Source: Pseudarthrobacter sp. NamE5 | GTDB lineage: Bacteria; Actinomycetota; Actinomycetes; Actinomycetales; Micrococcaceae | Direction: 5' to 3' | Assembly (NCBI RefSeq): GCF_005796225.1 | Contig: NZ_VAHO01000007.1 | Coordinates: 62,001 to 126,000 of the forward strand | DNA length: 64,000 nt | In this document: positions 54,267 through 63,101 of the stretch, piece after piece | Layout: every line of letters starts with the position of its first letter | Numbering within the stretch: the stretch's first letter is position 1 | Made by a program: the position numbers and the translations under genes | Notes under the pieces: model-generated | Databases searched by the model: none | The model's input: only the letters and a program-made list of their open reading frames with translations | Told to the model about the DNA's origin: nothing

Positions 54267-55649
54267 ATGAGCACGGAACACTCCGCCGCAGGGCGGATCG
54301 AGGAAACCGATGTCAAAACCGCAGGCCTGAAAAAAGTCGTGACGGCCTCGATGGCCGGCACGGTGGTCGAATGGTATGAGTTCTTCCTCTACGCATCTGC
54401 CGCCACCCTTGTGTTCGGTAAAACGTTCTTCCCCAATTCAGGCACGGAACTGGACGGCATCATTGCCGCTTTCGTCACCTACGCCGTAGGTTTCGTTGCC
54501 CGGCCCATCGGTGGAATTGTCTTCGGCCACTTCGGCGACAAGTTCGGCCGCAAGCAACTCCTCCAGCTGAGCATCATCATGGTAGGCGTTGCCACGTTCC
54601 TCATGGGTTGCCTGCCCACCTTCGCCGAAATCGGCTACTGGGCGCCGGCGCTGCTGGTCTTCCTGCGTTTCGTGCAGGGATTCGCCGTCGGCGGCGAATG
54701 GGGCGGCGCGGTACTGCTGGTGGCAGAGCACAGCCCCAGCCACTCGCGCGGCTTCTGGTCCAGCTGGCCCCAGTCAGCGGTCCCGGTGGGCAACCTGCTG
54801 GCCACGGGCGTGCTGTTCACCCTGTCCGCCACCCTGTCCCAGGAAGCCTTCCTCGGCTGGGGCTGGCGCGTGGCGTTCTGGCTGTCTGCAGTCATCGTGA
54901 TCATCGGCTACTACATCCGCACCAAGGTCCAGGACGCTCCGATCTTTATCGAGGCCCGCAAAGAAGTCGCCGCTGAAAAGAAGGGGTACGGCGTTGCCGA
55001 AGTCTTCCGCCGCTACCCCCGGGGTGTCTTCACCGCCATGGGCCTGCGGTTCGCCGAAAACATCCTGTACTACCTGGTGGTCACCTTCTCCATCACCTAC
55101 CTGAAGGTCGTGGTCCAGACGGACACCTCTCGGATTCTGCTCCTGCTGCTGGTGGCGCACTTCATCCACTTCTGTGCAATCCCGCTGGTGGGCAAGCTTT
55201 CCGACGCCTTCGGCCGGCGGCCGGTGTACATGGCGGGCGCCATTCTTGGTGGAACCTGGGGCTTCTTCGCTTTCCCCATGATGGACACGGCCAACGACGT
55301 GGTGATTCTGGCCGCCATCATCATCGGCCTGCTCTTCCACGCGCTGATGTACGCCGGCCAGCCGTCCATCATGGCCGAGATGTTCCCCACCCGGATGCGT
55401 TACTCCGGCGTGTCACTCGGTTACCAGGTGACCTCGATCGTTGCCGGCTCGCTGGCACCGATCATCGCCACCGCCCTGCTAAGCAACTTTAAGTCGTCTC
55501 TCCCGGTTGCCCTGTACCTGCTTGCTGCCTGCATCGTCACGGCCGTTTCCGTGCTCTTCCTCAAGGAGACAAAGGGCATCTCGCTGCACGATGTTGATGC
55601 TGCGGACGCCAAGGGCACCGCGGACCTCCTGGCCGCCAGCAAAAAGTAG
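54267..55649 (+). CDS. MFS transporter, metabolite:H+ symporter (MHS) family
   Basis: A 460-aa transporter with 12 membrane segments. The MHS signatures are VVEWYEFFLYASAATLVFGKTFFP, GFVARPIGGIVFGHFGDKFGRKQLL and RFVQGFAVGGEWGGAVLLVAEH. The family carries shikimate, alpha-ketoglutarate, proline or betaine and related solutes; which one is not evident. ATG 54267 follows AAAGGAG. A hairpin (55674-55715) separates it from the alcohol dehydrogenase. Confidence 0.92.
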   Translation: MSTEHSAAGRIEETDVKTAGLKKVVTASMAGTVVEWYEFFLYASAATLVFGKTFFPNSGTELDGIIAAFVTYAVGFVARPIGGIVFGHFGDKFGRKQLLQLSIIMVGVATFLMGCLPTFAEIGYWAPALLVFLRFVQGFAVGGEWGGAVLLVAEHSPSHSRGFWSSWPQSAVPVGNLLATGVLFTLSATLSQEAFLGWGWRVAFWLSAVIVIIGYYIRTKVQDAPIFIEARKEVAAEKKGYGVAEVFRRYPRGVFTAMGLRFAENILYYLVVTFSITYLKVVVQTDTSRILLLLLVAHFIHFCAIPLVGKLSDAFGRRPVYMAGAILGGTWGFFAFPMMDTANDVVILAAIIIGLLFHALMYAGQPSIMAEMFPTRMRYSGVSLGYQVTSIVAGSLAPIIATALLSNFKSSLPVALYLLAACIVTAVSVLFLKETKGISLHDVDAADAKGTADLLAASKK

Positions 55650-55673
55650 CACGGCGCCAGGCCGCACCATCGA

Positions 55674-55715
55674 GTGCAGCTGCCCGGATCCGGATCACGG
55701 GCCGGGCAGCTGCAC
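55674..55715. terminator. 14-bp perfect hairpin between transporter and alcohol dehydrogenase
   Basis: GTGCAGCTGCCCGG (55674-55687) with CCGGGCAGCTGCAC (55702-55715). There is no T-tract, so it may be a partial terminator or an mRNA stabiliser within an operon. Confidence 0.55.
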
Positions 55716-55744
55716 GCCCAAACCCCTTCACACCAAGGAACCCC

Positions 55745-56863
55745 ATGCGAGCCGCTGTCCTTTACAACACCGTTCCTGCGGGAACCAGTTATTCCGAGGC
55801 GCGCCCCCTGCTGGTGGAGGAGCTGGAACGGCCCGACCCACGGACTGGGGAGCTGGGAATTGCCATCACCTATTCGAGCCTGTGCCACTCGGACCTGTCC
55901 GTGGTGGACGGTTCGCGCGTCAGGCCCCTGCCCATGGCGCTTGGGCATGAGGCGGTGGGCCGGGTGGTCTCAGTGGGGAGGGGAGTGGCTGACGTTTCTG
56001 TGGGCGACCATGTGGTGCTGGTCTTCGTGCCAAGCTGCGGTGCCTGCCGCGCCTGCCGGGCAGGAAGGCCTGCCCTGTGCCACCGTGCTGCCGAAGTCAA
56101 CGGCTCCGGCGACCTGTTGCACGGCGAAGCGCTGCTCAGGACCCCGTCGGGGGAGCGGATCAACCACCACCTTGGCGTTTCCGCCTTCGCAGACTACGCG
56201 GTGGTGGCACGGGAATCGGCAGTGGTGATTGACGATAATATCCCGGACACAGTTGCCGCGATGTTTGGCTGCGCGGTACTGACGGGAATGGGGGCGGTCT
56301 TCAATACGGCACAGGCCAACGGCGGTGATTCCGTTGCGGTCTTTGGCCTAGGCGCTGTGGGCCTTTCGGCAGTCATGGCCGCCCGTATAGCGGGTGCCGC
56401 TTCGATCATCGCCATTGATCCCAACCAGGCCAAACACCAGCTGGCCCTGGACTGCGGTGCCACCGCAGCGGGCACTCCCCAGGACGCTGGCAGGCTCATA
56501 GCAGATGCCGCAGGTGACGGCGTGGACTATGCCGTGGAGGCGGTAGGTTCCGCCCCTGTCATCGCCTCCTGCCTGGAGCTGTTGACCCGGGGCGGGGCCG
56601 TGGTATCGGTGGGGCTGCCGCATCCGTCGGCCGAACTGACGGTCCCGGCACTGCAGTTCGCCGGTGCGGGCAAGCGTCTGCTGGGCTCCTATATGGGGGA
56701 CGCCGTCCCTGAACGGGACGTCCCCCGGTACCTGGGGTATTGGCGCGACGGCCGGCTGCCGGTCGAGCTGCTGCACTCGGACACGCGCCCGCTGGCCGAG
56801 ATCAACGAAGGCCTGGACGCACTGGCAGCCGGGGAAGTGGTGCGCAGGCTGTTCCGCCCCTGA
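55745..56863 (+). CDS. zinc-dependent alcohol dehydrogenase (class III-like)
   Basis: A 372-aa medium-chain dehydrogenase. Motifs: SSLCHSDLSVVDG (catalytic Cys), LGHEAVGRVVSVG (GHE), the structural zinc lobe CGACRACRAGRPALC and the Rossmann motif GLGAVGLSAVMAARIAGA. Overall it resembles glutathione/mycothiol-linked formaldehyde or aryl-alcohol dehydrogenases, but substrate is undetermined. It follows the MHS transporter by 95 bp with a hairpin between; they may handle the same compound (inference). Confidence 0.87.
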   Translation: MRAAVLYNTVPAGTSYSEARPLLVEELERPDPRTGELGIAITYSSLCHSDLSVVDGSRVRPLPMALGHEAVGRVVSVGRGVADVSVGDHVVLVFVPSCGACRACRAGRPALCHRAAEVNGSGDLLHGEALLRTPSGERINHHLGVSAFADYAVVARESAVVIDDNIPDTVAAMFGCAVLTGMGAVFNTAQANGGDSVAVFGLGAVGLSAVMAARIAGAASIIAIDPNQAKHQLALDCGATAAGTPQDAGRLIADAAGDGVDYAVEAVGSAPVIASCLELLTRGGAVVSVGLPHPSAELTVPALQFAGAGKRLLGSYMGDAVPERDVPRYLGYWRDGRLPVELLHSDTRPLAEINEGLDALAAGEVVRRLFRP

Positions 56864-56955
56864 CTGGTTCTGGGGTTGTAACCGGACGGGCGGAGAGCAT
56901 CTGCTGCTGCCCGCGCGGATAAGTTCTGAGCACCAGGCGGCTCGGCAACCGACTG

Positions 56956-57480
56956 CTAGCCGTTCATGATCTCGCCGCGGCGGGTCATGTACTCTTCGAC
57001 GGACAACTCACCGTTGCTGTACTGCTGGTCCAGTTCCGCGAGCTTGCGGGCACGGAAGCCCTGCGGAGTCGACGGCGGCGGGGGAGTGGACGGTGCAGCC
57101 GGCTGCTGCGGGGCTTCTTCACGCGGTTCCTGCTGCGGCTGCCCGAACGGCGCACCCTGCTGGTTGTGGGGAAACGGCGGAACAGGCTGGAAGGGCGGCA
57201 GCGGCTCTGCAGGCGGCAGGGGCTGGGGACGGTCCAGCTCGCGGAAGCCCCCGGCGAAGTAGTCCTGCTGCGTGAAGCCGTCGCGCGGCTGCTTGCTCTG
57301 CGGACCGCTTGAGCCAAACTGGTTTGGTCCGGGGTAGATTCCGCCACCCGGGAACTGCTCCGGGTACCGGCCCGGAAAGCTCTGCTCCTGGTTCCGGCGG
57401 TCCACGGATTTCCGGTACATCCGCATGGCCACCGGGATCAGGAGTGACAGGATGATGATCCAGAAAAACAGGTTGCTCAC
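56956..57480 (-). CDS. membrane protein with C-terminal SHOCT domain
   Basis: A 174-aa protein. The N-terminal membrane anchor is NLFFWIIILSLLIPVAM (residues 3-19). A long Pro/Gln-rich linker follows, and the C-terminal SHOCT motif is KLAELDQQYSNGELSVEEYMTRRGEIMNG-like (about residues 143-174). SHOCT segments mediate oligomerisation in otherwise diverse proteins; function unknown. GTG 57480 has GAGAGG 9 nt upstream; an in-frame TTG at 57510 is less likely. Confidence 0.75.
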   Translation of the reverse strand: MSNLFFWIIILSLLIPVAMRMYRKSVDRRNQEQSFPGRYPEQFPGGGIYPGPNQFGSSGPQSKQPRDGFTQQDYFAGGFRELDRPQPLPPAEPLPPFQPVPPFPHNQQGAPFGQPQQEPREEAPQQPAAPSTPPPPSTPQGFRARKLAELDQQYSNGELSVEEYMTRRGEIMNG

Positions 57481-57546
57481 GGTGCTGCGCCTCTCGAGTG
57501 TGTCCTTCAAGCTTAAACGCCCGGGACGGTGAGGCCGTTCCGCCGC

Positions 57547-58404
57547 CTAGCTCGCCGTGCCCAGCGGACCCTCGCCCGATCCCAGCGGCACGCCCGAACC
57601 AAAGACGGGACCCGGCGTCGGACGTTTCGCGGTGATCCCGTCCCCGGACGACTGATGCCGCAGCCGCCGGAGCACCCAGGGCACGAAGTACTGCCGGGCC
57701 CACACCAGGTCGCTGGAACGCGCCTCGCGCCAGGTCCGGGGCGGGAACGGCTTGGGATGCAGGGGCTCCAGGGTGTGTTCCACGTTCAGCGAATCCAGCA
57801 CCATGGCAGCAATGGTGTGGTGCCCCAGCGGGGAGAAATGAAGCCGGTCCTGGTCCCACATCTGCGGATCGCTGAGCTGGCGGAGGGACCACATGTCCGC
57901 GATGATGGCGTCATGCCGGGCTGCAACGGTGCGCAGGTTCTCGTTGTAGATGGCCACCTTGCTGCGGATCCTCCCCAGCACGGAAGAGCCCGTGTCCGGT
58001 CCGTTAAAGAGGACCACCGTGGCTCCGCCCAATGCCAGGATCTGCACTACCGAGTCCAGTTTCTCGGCGAGGGCATCAGGATCTCCGCCCGGCCGAAGCA
58101 GGTCGTTGCCGCCAGCGGAAAGGGTGACCAGGTCCGGCTTGAGCGCGAGGCACGGGGCGAGCTGCTGGTCAATGATCTGCTGCAGCAAACGGCCGCGGAC
58201 CGCCAGGTTGGCATAGGCGAAATCCGGCTGGGTCCTGCCCAGTTCTTCGGCCACCCGGTCCGCCCAGCCGCGGAAGCCGCCCGGGCTGGAGGGTTCAGGG
58301 TCTCCGATGCCCTCGGTAAAGGAGTCGCCCATGGCCACATACCGGCTCCAGGGGTGGGAGCCGGGGATCACGGGCGGGGTCTCGACGGCACTAGTGTCAC
58401 TCAC
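57547..58404 (-). CDS. SGNH/GDSL hydrolase family protein
   Basis: A 285-aa esterase/lipase-type hydrolase. Block I is YVAMGDSFTEGIGD (nucleophile Ser), block III is LSAGGNDLL (oxyanion Asn) and block V is DRLHFSPLGH (Asp-x-x-His). There is no signal peptide, so it is probably cytoplasmic. The start GTG 58404 has CAGGAT ending 6 nt upstream. It is divergent from the carboxylesterase gene, and operator B lies between them. Confidence 0.88.
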   Translation of the reverse strand: MSDTSAVETPPVIPGSHPWSRYVAMGDSFTEGIGDPEPSSPGGFRGWADRVAEELGRTQPDFAYANLAVRGRLLQQIIDQQLAPCLALKPDLVTLSAGGNDLLRPGGDPDALAEKLDSVVQILALGGATVVLFNGPDTGSSVLGRIRSKVAIYNENLRTVAARHDAIIADMWSLRQLSDPQMWDQDRLHFSPLGHHTIAAMVLDSLNVEHTLEPLHPKPFPPRTWREARSSDLVWARQYFVPWVLRRLRHQSSGDGITAKRPTPGPVFGSGVPLGSGEGPLGTAS

Positions 58405-58410
58405 GGTCCT

Positions 58411-58416
58411 ATCCTG
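58411..58416 (-). promoter_or_regulatory. -10 box of GDSL hydrolase gene (leaderless geometry)
   Basis: CAGGAT on the minus strand, then 6 nt, then GTG 58404. Confidence 0.45.
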
Positions 58417-58449
58417 CCTTCCGCCTCTCTGGCTACGCCAACGTAGGTT

Positions 58450-58465
58450 GTTACCTCGGGGTAAC
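58450..58465. promoter_or_regulatory. 16-bp palindromic operator (site B)
   Basis: GTTACCTCGGGGTAAC has the same GTTAC-N6-GTAAC architecture as site A at 3011-3026. It sits 17 bp before the carboxylesterase ATG 58483 and about 34 bp from the GDSL -10, so one regulator could control both divergent hydrolases. Confidence 0.55.
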
Positions 58466-58482
58466 TGATATGAATGGAAACC

Positions 58483-59133
58483 ATGACTGACGCCGAAGTA
58501 TTTCCAGCCCCTGTTGTTTTGTGGTCCCACCCGGAGGACCAGCGCGATGGAAAGCCGCTGCTGGTGCTGCTGCACGGTTACGGAGCGAACGAACAGGATC
58601 TGTTGAGCCTGGCCGACCTGCTGCCGGCCGAATTCGCCGTTGCGTCGATCCGGGCCCCGATCGCGATGGGTCCCGGATTCACCTGGTTCCCGTTGACGGC
58701 GTCGATCGAATACTCGCTGGAGCGCGTGAAAGCCGCGTCCTCCTTCGTGCTGGACTGGATCGACACCATCAGGGTGGGTCATCCGTCGGTGACCCTGCTC
58801 GGGTTCTCCATGGGCATGGCGATGGCCACCACGCTCTTGCGGCAGCGCCCCACGGACTTTGCGGCCGTCGTCGGGCTCTCAGGATTCGTGGTGGATGCCG
58901 GCGACGATCCCAGCTTCCGGGACGATGAGCTGGACGGGACCGTCCCGGTGTTCTGGGGCCGCGACCAGCAGGACCCGGTAATCACCCCTGACAAGATCGA
59001 CTTCACCATGGCCTGGGTCCGCAAGCATGTAAAGTTGACCAAGGTGCTCTACACGGGCATGTGGCACGGGATCAACCAGCAGGAGATCGGGCACGTGGGC
59101 GAGTTCCTCACGCACGAGGTGCTGAAGAAGTAG
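58483..59133 (+). CDS. phospholipase/carboxylesterase family hydrolase
   Basis: A 216-aa alpha/beta hydrolase of the YpfH/carboxylesterase type. Motifs: LLVLLHGYGANEQDLLSLADLLP (oxyanion), LLGFSMGMAMATTLL (nucleophile Ser in GFSMG), Asp in QDPVITPDKI and a His in MWHGINQQEIGHV. Likely cleaves short-chain esters or lysophospholipids. ATG 58474 is an in-frame alternative three codons upstream; neither has a strong ribosome site. Regulated by operator B (inference). Confidence 0.87.
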   Translation: MTDAEVFPAPVVLWSHPEDQRDGKPLLVLLHGYGANEQDLLSLADLLPAEFAVASIRAPIAMGPGFTWFPLTASIEYSLERVKAASSFVLDWIDTIRVGHPSVTLLGFSMGMAMATTLLRQRPTDFAAVVGLSGFVVDAGDDPSFRDDELDGTVPVFWGRDQQDPVITPDKIDFTMAWVRKHVKLTKVLYTGMWHGINQQEIGHVGEFLTHEVLKK

Positions 59134-59197
59134 CCTGCTGGCGAAGTGGAACGGGCGACGGCGGCCGGGGACCTGGGAGGTCGACCCGCGGGGGAGG

Positions 59198-59428
59198 TCA
59201 GCCGGCGTCCGGCGCGATTACCTTGACCGTCTGGCCCTTCACCGTCACGGTGTCCCCGTTGTGCAGCTGCCGGCCGCGCCGCTCGTCAATTTCCCCATTG
59301 ACCTTGACGAGCCCGTTCTTGATGAGCTCCGCAGCCTCCACTCCGTCCTCCACCAGGTTGGCGAGCTTCAGGAGCTGGCCCAGACGGATCATGCTGTCGC
59401 GGATGGTGATCTCTTCAACATTGCTCAT
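59198..59428 (-). CDS. small S4-domain RNA-binding protein
   Basis: A 76-aa protein consisting of one S4 RNA-binding domain (IRLGQLLKLANLVEDGVEAAELIKNGLVKVNGEIDERRGRQL), like YbcJ/YaaA. Probably binds rRNA or tRNA; no enzymatic domain. A CATTAT hexamer 7 nt before the ATG and no ribosome site suggest a near-leaderless start. Divergent from the DMT permease with 33 bp between start codons. Confidence 0.87.
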   Translation of the reverse strand: MSNVEEITIRDSMIRLGQLLKLANLVEDGVEAAELIKNGLVKVNGEIDERRGRQLHNGDTVTVKGQTVKVIAPDAG

Positions 59429-59461
59429 AGAAGCAATAATGCCTGACGTAAGGTGGATTCA

Positions 59462-60448
59462 ATGACCTCCAGCCCCCGCCTGCCGCTGCTCGCAGGCCTT
59501 CCTTTGGCGGTGGGCGCGGGCCTCGCCATTCCTGCCCAGGGCCGCATCAACGGAGCCCTCGGATCACGCCTCGATGATGGCATCGCCGCTGCTGTGGTGA
59601 GCTTCAGCACAGGCCTGGTGGTCATGGTCCTGGTGTCGCTGATCCTGCCGCGCGGCAGGGCGGGGCTCGCCAGGATCCTGCCGGCGGTCCGCGAGAGGGC
59701 CTTTCCGCGCATCTACGTCCTCGCGGGCGGCATCGGCGCGCTCTTCGTCTTTGCCCAGTCTTTTACTGTGGGCATCCTGGGCGTGGCCCTGTTCACGGTG
59801 GCCACCGTGACCGGCCAGACGGTCAGCGGCCTGGTGGTGGACCGTCTGGGCATAGGTCCGGCCGGCCGGAAATCCGTTACCGCCATCCGTGTCATCGGCT
59901 GTTTGCTGACCATCGCCGCCGTGGCCTGGGCTGTCTCGCCCCGCTTCGCCGGAACGTCCGGCGGAATGGAGCCCGGCGGTGCCCCGGCTGCTTTGCTGGT
60001 TCCACTCCTGCTGCCGTTGGCAGCAGGATTCCTGATGAGCTTCCAGCAGGCGATGAACGGAACAGCGACGGTCCACTACGGCAGCCCGATCGCGGCGACC
60101 CTGGTCAACTTCGTGGCAGGCAGCGTTGTCCTTTGGACGGCCTACGCAGTCAAGGTCTCGGTGGCCGGTCCCGGCAACCCGCTGCCGACGGAGTGGTGGT
60201 ACTACCTGGGCGGTCCGATGGGCTGCGTGTTCATCGGGCTCGGCGCGCTGCTGGTCCGCAGCCTGGGCGTCCTGGTCACCGGACTGGGCATGATCGCCGG
60301 GCAGCTCCTGGGTTCGCTTGCGCTGGATGTTGTCCTGCCCGCACCCGGAACGGTGGTGGCGCCAGCCACAGTACTCGGCACCATTCTCACCCTCGGCGCC
60401 ATCATCCTGGCCACCCTGCCCTGGCCGCGGGGCGCCCTGCGCCGTTAG
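59462..60448 (+). CDS. DMT family transporter (DUF606/YdcZ type)
   Basis: A 328-aa membrane protein with about 10 segments in two homologous halves (LAIPAQGRINGALGSRLDD...; MSFQQAMNGTATVHYGSPIAATLVNFVAG). This duplicated DUF606 arrangement belongs to the drug/metabolite transporter superfamily; substrate unknown. ATG 59462 is 7 nt after TAAGGT, which could serve as -10 or weak ribosome site; GTG 59453 is an alternative. Confidence 0.85.
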   Translation: MTSSPRLPLLAGLPLAVGAGLAIPAQGRINGALGSRLDDGIAAAVVSFSTGLVVMVLVSLILPRGRAGLARILPAVRERAFPRIYVLAGGIGALFVFAQSFTVGILGVALFTVATVTGQTVSGLVVDRLGIGPAGRKSVTAIRVIGCLLTIAAVAWAVSPRFAGTSGGMEPGGAPAALLVPLLLPLAAGFLMSFQQAMNGTATVHYGSPIAATLVNFVAGSVVLWTAYAVKVSVAGPGNPLPTEWWYYLGGPMGCVFIGLGALLVRSLGVLVTGLGMIAGQLLGSLALDVVLPAPGTVVAPATVLGTILTLGAIILATLPWPRGALRR

Positions 60449-60607
60449 CATCCGGGCCGGCAGCGGCCGGTAGGCTAGGACACGCAGCTTTTCGCACTTT
60501 TCCTTCATCCACCCCCTCCGGCAGCCAGAGGTATCCCGCCGCTGGCGCTACCGGGGCCTGAAAACCGCGGACCGCACCCAGCGGCCCTGTAGAAATTGGA
60601 GTTACCC

Positions 60608-61993
60608 ATGGCAGCAAAATCCGTACTCGACCAGGTCATTTCCCTGTCCAAGCGCAGGGGCTTCGTCTTCCAGGCCGGTGAGATCTACGGAGGTTCGCGC
60701 TCTGCCTGGGACTACGGGCCCCTCGGTGCCGAGCTGAAGGAAAACATCAAGCGCCAGTGGTGGCAGTCCATGGTCCGCGGCCGCGAGGACGTGGTGGGCC
60801 TGGATTCCTCCGTCATCCTGCCCCGCCAGGTATGGGAAGCCTCGGGCCACGTGGAGGTCTTTTCCGATCCCCTGGTGGAGTGCCTCTCCTGCCACAAGCG
60901 CTACCGCGCCGACCACCTCGAGGAAGAGTACGAGGAAAAGAAGGGCCGCCCGGCCGAGAACGGCCTGAAGGACATCGCCTGCGCCAACTGCGGCACCCGG
61001 GGCCAGTGGACCGAGCCCCAGGAGTTCTCGGGCCTGCTCAAGACCTACCTGGGCCCGGTGGCAAGCGAGGAAGGCCTGCACTACCTGCGCCCGGAGACAG
61101 CGCAGGGCATCTTTGTGAACTTCAGCAACGTCCTCACCACCTCCCGGAAGAAGCCGCCGTTCGGGATCGGCCAGATTGGCAAGTCCTTCCGCAACGAGAT
61201 CACCCCCGGAAACTTCATTTTCCGCACCCGCGAGTTCGAGCAGATGGAGATGGAGTTCTTCGTCGAGCCCGGCACGGATGAAGAGTGGCACCAGTACTGG
61301 ATGAAGGAGCGCATGGCCTGGTACACCGGCCTGGGCATCCGCGAGGAGAACCTGCGCTTCTTCGAGCACCCCAAGGAAAAGCTCAGCCACTACTCCAAGG
61401 GCACCACGGACATCGAGTACCGCTTCGGCTTCCAGGGCTCGGAATGGGGCGAGCTGGAAGGCATCGCCAACCGCACCGACTTTGACCTCTCCACCCACGC
61501 CAAGGCCTCCGGCGCGGACCTGAGCTACTTCAACCAGGCCACCAATGAGCGCTACATCCCGTACGTGATCGAGCCTGCCGCCGGCCTGACCCGTTCCTTC
61601 ATGGCCTTCCTCGTGGACGCCTACACCGAGGATGAGGCCCCCAATGCCAAGGGCGGCGTTGACGTCCGCACCGTCCTGAAGCTCGACCCGCGGCTGGCCC
61701 CGGTCAAGGCCGCCGTGCTGCCGCTGAGCCGCAACGAGGACCTGTCGCCCAAGGCCAAGGACCTCGGCGCCCAGCTGCGCAGGAACTGGAACATCGATTT
61801 CGACGACGCCGGCGCCATCGGCCGCCGCTACCGCCGCCAGGACGAAATCGGCACCCCCTTCTGCATCACAATCGACTTCGACACCCTCGAGGACCAGGCC
61901 GTGACCATCCGCGAGCGGGACACCATGAGCCAGGAACGCGTCTCCCTGGACAAGGTGGAGGGCTACCTGGCCGCACGCCTGATCGGGGCATAA
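60608..61993 (+). CDS. glyS: glycyl-tRNA synthetase (homodimeric, class II)
   Basis: A 461-aa enzyme charging tRNA(Gly). Sequence: [25 protein letters not shown], a Cys4 zinc insertion (CLSCHKRY...CANCGTRG), motif 2 [31 protein letters not shown], the C-terminal anticodon-binding domain with [18 protein letters not shown]. Starts at MAAKSV with GGAG 8-11 nt upstream. The 159-bp upstream gap has a TAGGCT -10 near 60472 and a leader of about 120 nt but no T-box features. Confidence 0.96.
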   Translation: MAAKSVLDQVISLSKRRGFVFQAGEIYGGSRSAWDYGPLGAELKENIKRQWWQSMVRGREDVVGLDSSVILPRQVWEASGHVEVFSDPLVECLSCHKRYRADHLEEEYEEKKGRPAENGLKDIACANCGTRGQWTEPQEFSGLLKTYLGPVASEEGLHYLRPETAQGIFVNFSNVLTTSRKKPPFGIGQIGKSFRNEITPGNFIFRTREFEQMEMEFFVEPGTDEEWHQYWMKERMAWYTGLGIREENLRFFEHPKEKLSHYSKGTTDIEYRFGFQGSEWGELEGIANRTDFDLSTHAKASGADLSYFNQATNERYIPYVIEPAAGLTRSFMAFLVDAYTEDEAPNAKGGVDVRTVLKLDPRLAPVKAAVLPLSRNEDLSPKAKDLGAQLRRNWNIDFDDAGAIGRRYRRQDEIGTPFCITIDFDTLEDQAVTIRERDTMSQERVSLDKVEGYLAARLIGA

Positions 61994-61996
61994 ACC

Positions 61997-63037
61997 GTGG
62001 CCATCGAATACCGAGAGTGGCGCGAGGGCGACGACCTGGCGCTCCTGGAAATCTGGGGTGACCCCGAAACCCATCAGGCCCGCCAGTTCCGCGGCGCCCT
62101 GGCGGTTTCCTCCGCCGGTGCCGGCGGCATGCCGTGGCGGCGCTGCATTGTGGCCGAGGACGTGATCGACGGCGTCGGCATCCCCGTTGCGGCCGGCGTC
62201 GTCTACGGGGCCGCCCTGCACCCGGAGCGGCTGTGGGCCTACATCGAGGTGGCACGGGACCACCGGCGTTCGGGCATCGGCGCCACGCTGCTGACCATGC
62301 TGCGCCGCGAAGCCGAACAGTCGCCGTCGGGCGTTTCAAAGCTCCGTGCCAAGGTGGAGCCGGGCACCGCCGGTGCCGCCTTCGCTGAACACTTCGGTTT
62401 GGCTCCCATTCAGCGGTCCCGGCTGGTGGTGGTGGAACCCGGTGCCCTGCGGTTGCCGGTGTTCCCTGCCAAGGACGGCGGCGGGGCGGCAAATGATGAA
62501 AACGCCGGTTCCGACGTCGTGATGGACCTCGCCACCGGATCCGTGGAACTGACTGACGTGGTGGGCCGGTACTACACCTCCATCCACGACTGGGATTCGC
62601 CGGGCGTCCTGTCCGTGGGCCAGGTGCAGAAGCTGTTCCTGGACGAGCTCACCGGTGCCCACGGCGCCATCGTGTTGCGGGCCCAGCCGGAATCGGCCTT
62701 CGGTGCCGGGGTGGCGCCCAGCAGGAAGGGCCGGATCCGCGCCTTCGCCGTCAGCTATGCAGCTCCAGCCCAGGATCCGAACCAGGATCAGGCGCAGGAT
62801 GCGCCGGCGGGCGGCTCCGAAGTGCCCACGGACGTGTTCGTCGGACATGAACCGGCCCTTGCCGCTGACGACGCCACCGAAGCCGTTCGGGACATCCTGG
62901 CCCTGATCGCGTACCAGCACCCGGTGATGCTGGAACTGGACGATTCCATGACAGCCCTGCGCGCCGCCGTCGAGCCCCTGCTCGAAAGCGGCAAAGCCCG
63001 GCTCGCAGGTCCGGAGACCCTGGTGGTCTCGGACTAG
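61997..63037 (+). CDS. GNAT acetyltransferase with long C-terminal extension
   Basis: A 346-aa protein. The N-terminal GNAT domain (residues 1-150) has ERLWAYIEVARDHRRSGIGATLLTMLRREAEQ (acetyl-CoA loop RRSGIG). The C-terminal roughly 190 residues (VELTDVVGRYYTSIHDWDSPGVLSVGQVQKLFLDEL) match actinobacterial genes that follow glyS but have no function known to me. GTG 61997 is 3 bp after the glyS stop, so the pair is translationally coupled. Substrate unknown. Confidence 0.82.
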   Translation: MAIEYREWREGDDLALLEIWGDPETHQARQFRGALAVSSAGAGGMPWRRCIVAEDVIDGVGIPVAAGVVYGAALHPERLWAYIEVARDHRRSGIGATLLTMLRREAEQSPSGVSKLRAKVEPGTAGAAFAEHFGLAPIQRSRLVVVEPGALRLPVFPAKDGGGAANDENAGSDVVMDLATGSVELTDVVGRYYTSIHDWDSPGVLSVGQVQKLFLDELTGAHGAIVLRAQPESAFGAGVAPSRKGRIRAFAVSYAAPAQDPNQDQAQDAPAGGSEVPTDVFVGHEPALAADDATEAVRDILALIAYQHPVMLELDDSMTALRAAVEPLLESGKARLAGPETLVVSD

Positions 63038-63040
63038 CAC

Positions 63041-63093
63041 CCAACTGACTCGCACCAAACGCTCCGGAAACCCGTTTGGTGCGAGTCAGCTGG
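63041..63093. terminator. long hairpin between convergent genes (dispersed repeat family, copy 2)
   Basis: Arms 63041-63061 and 63073-63093 pair at 20 of 21 positions around an 11-nt loop (CCAACTGACTCGCACC / GGTGCGAGTCAGCTGG with AAACG/CGTTT). It lies between the convergent GNAT and hydrolase stops and shares the CCAACTG-n-TCGCA half with the hairpin after gatB. Confidence 0.75.
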
Positions 63094-63101
63094 GGAAGCG
63101 C

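Noticed and set aside
60449..60607. T-box leader for glyS
   Set aside because: No T-box consensus sequence or terminator/antiterminator pair is visible.
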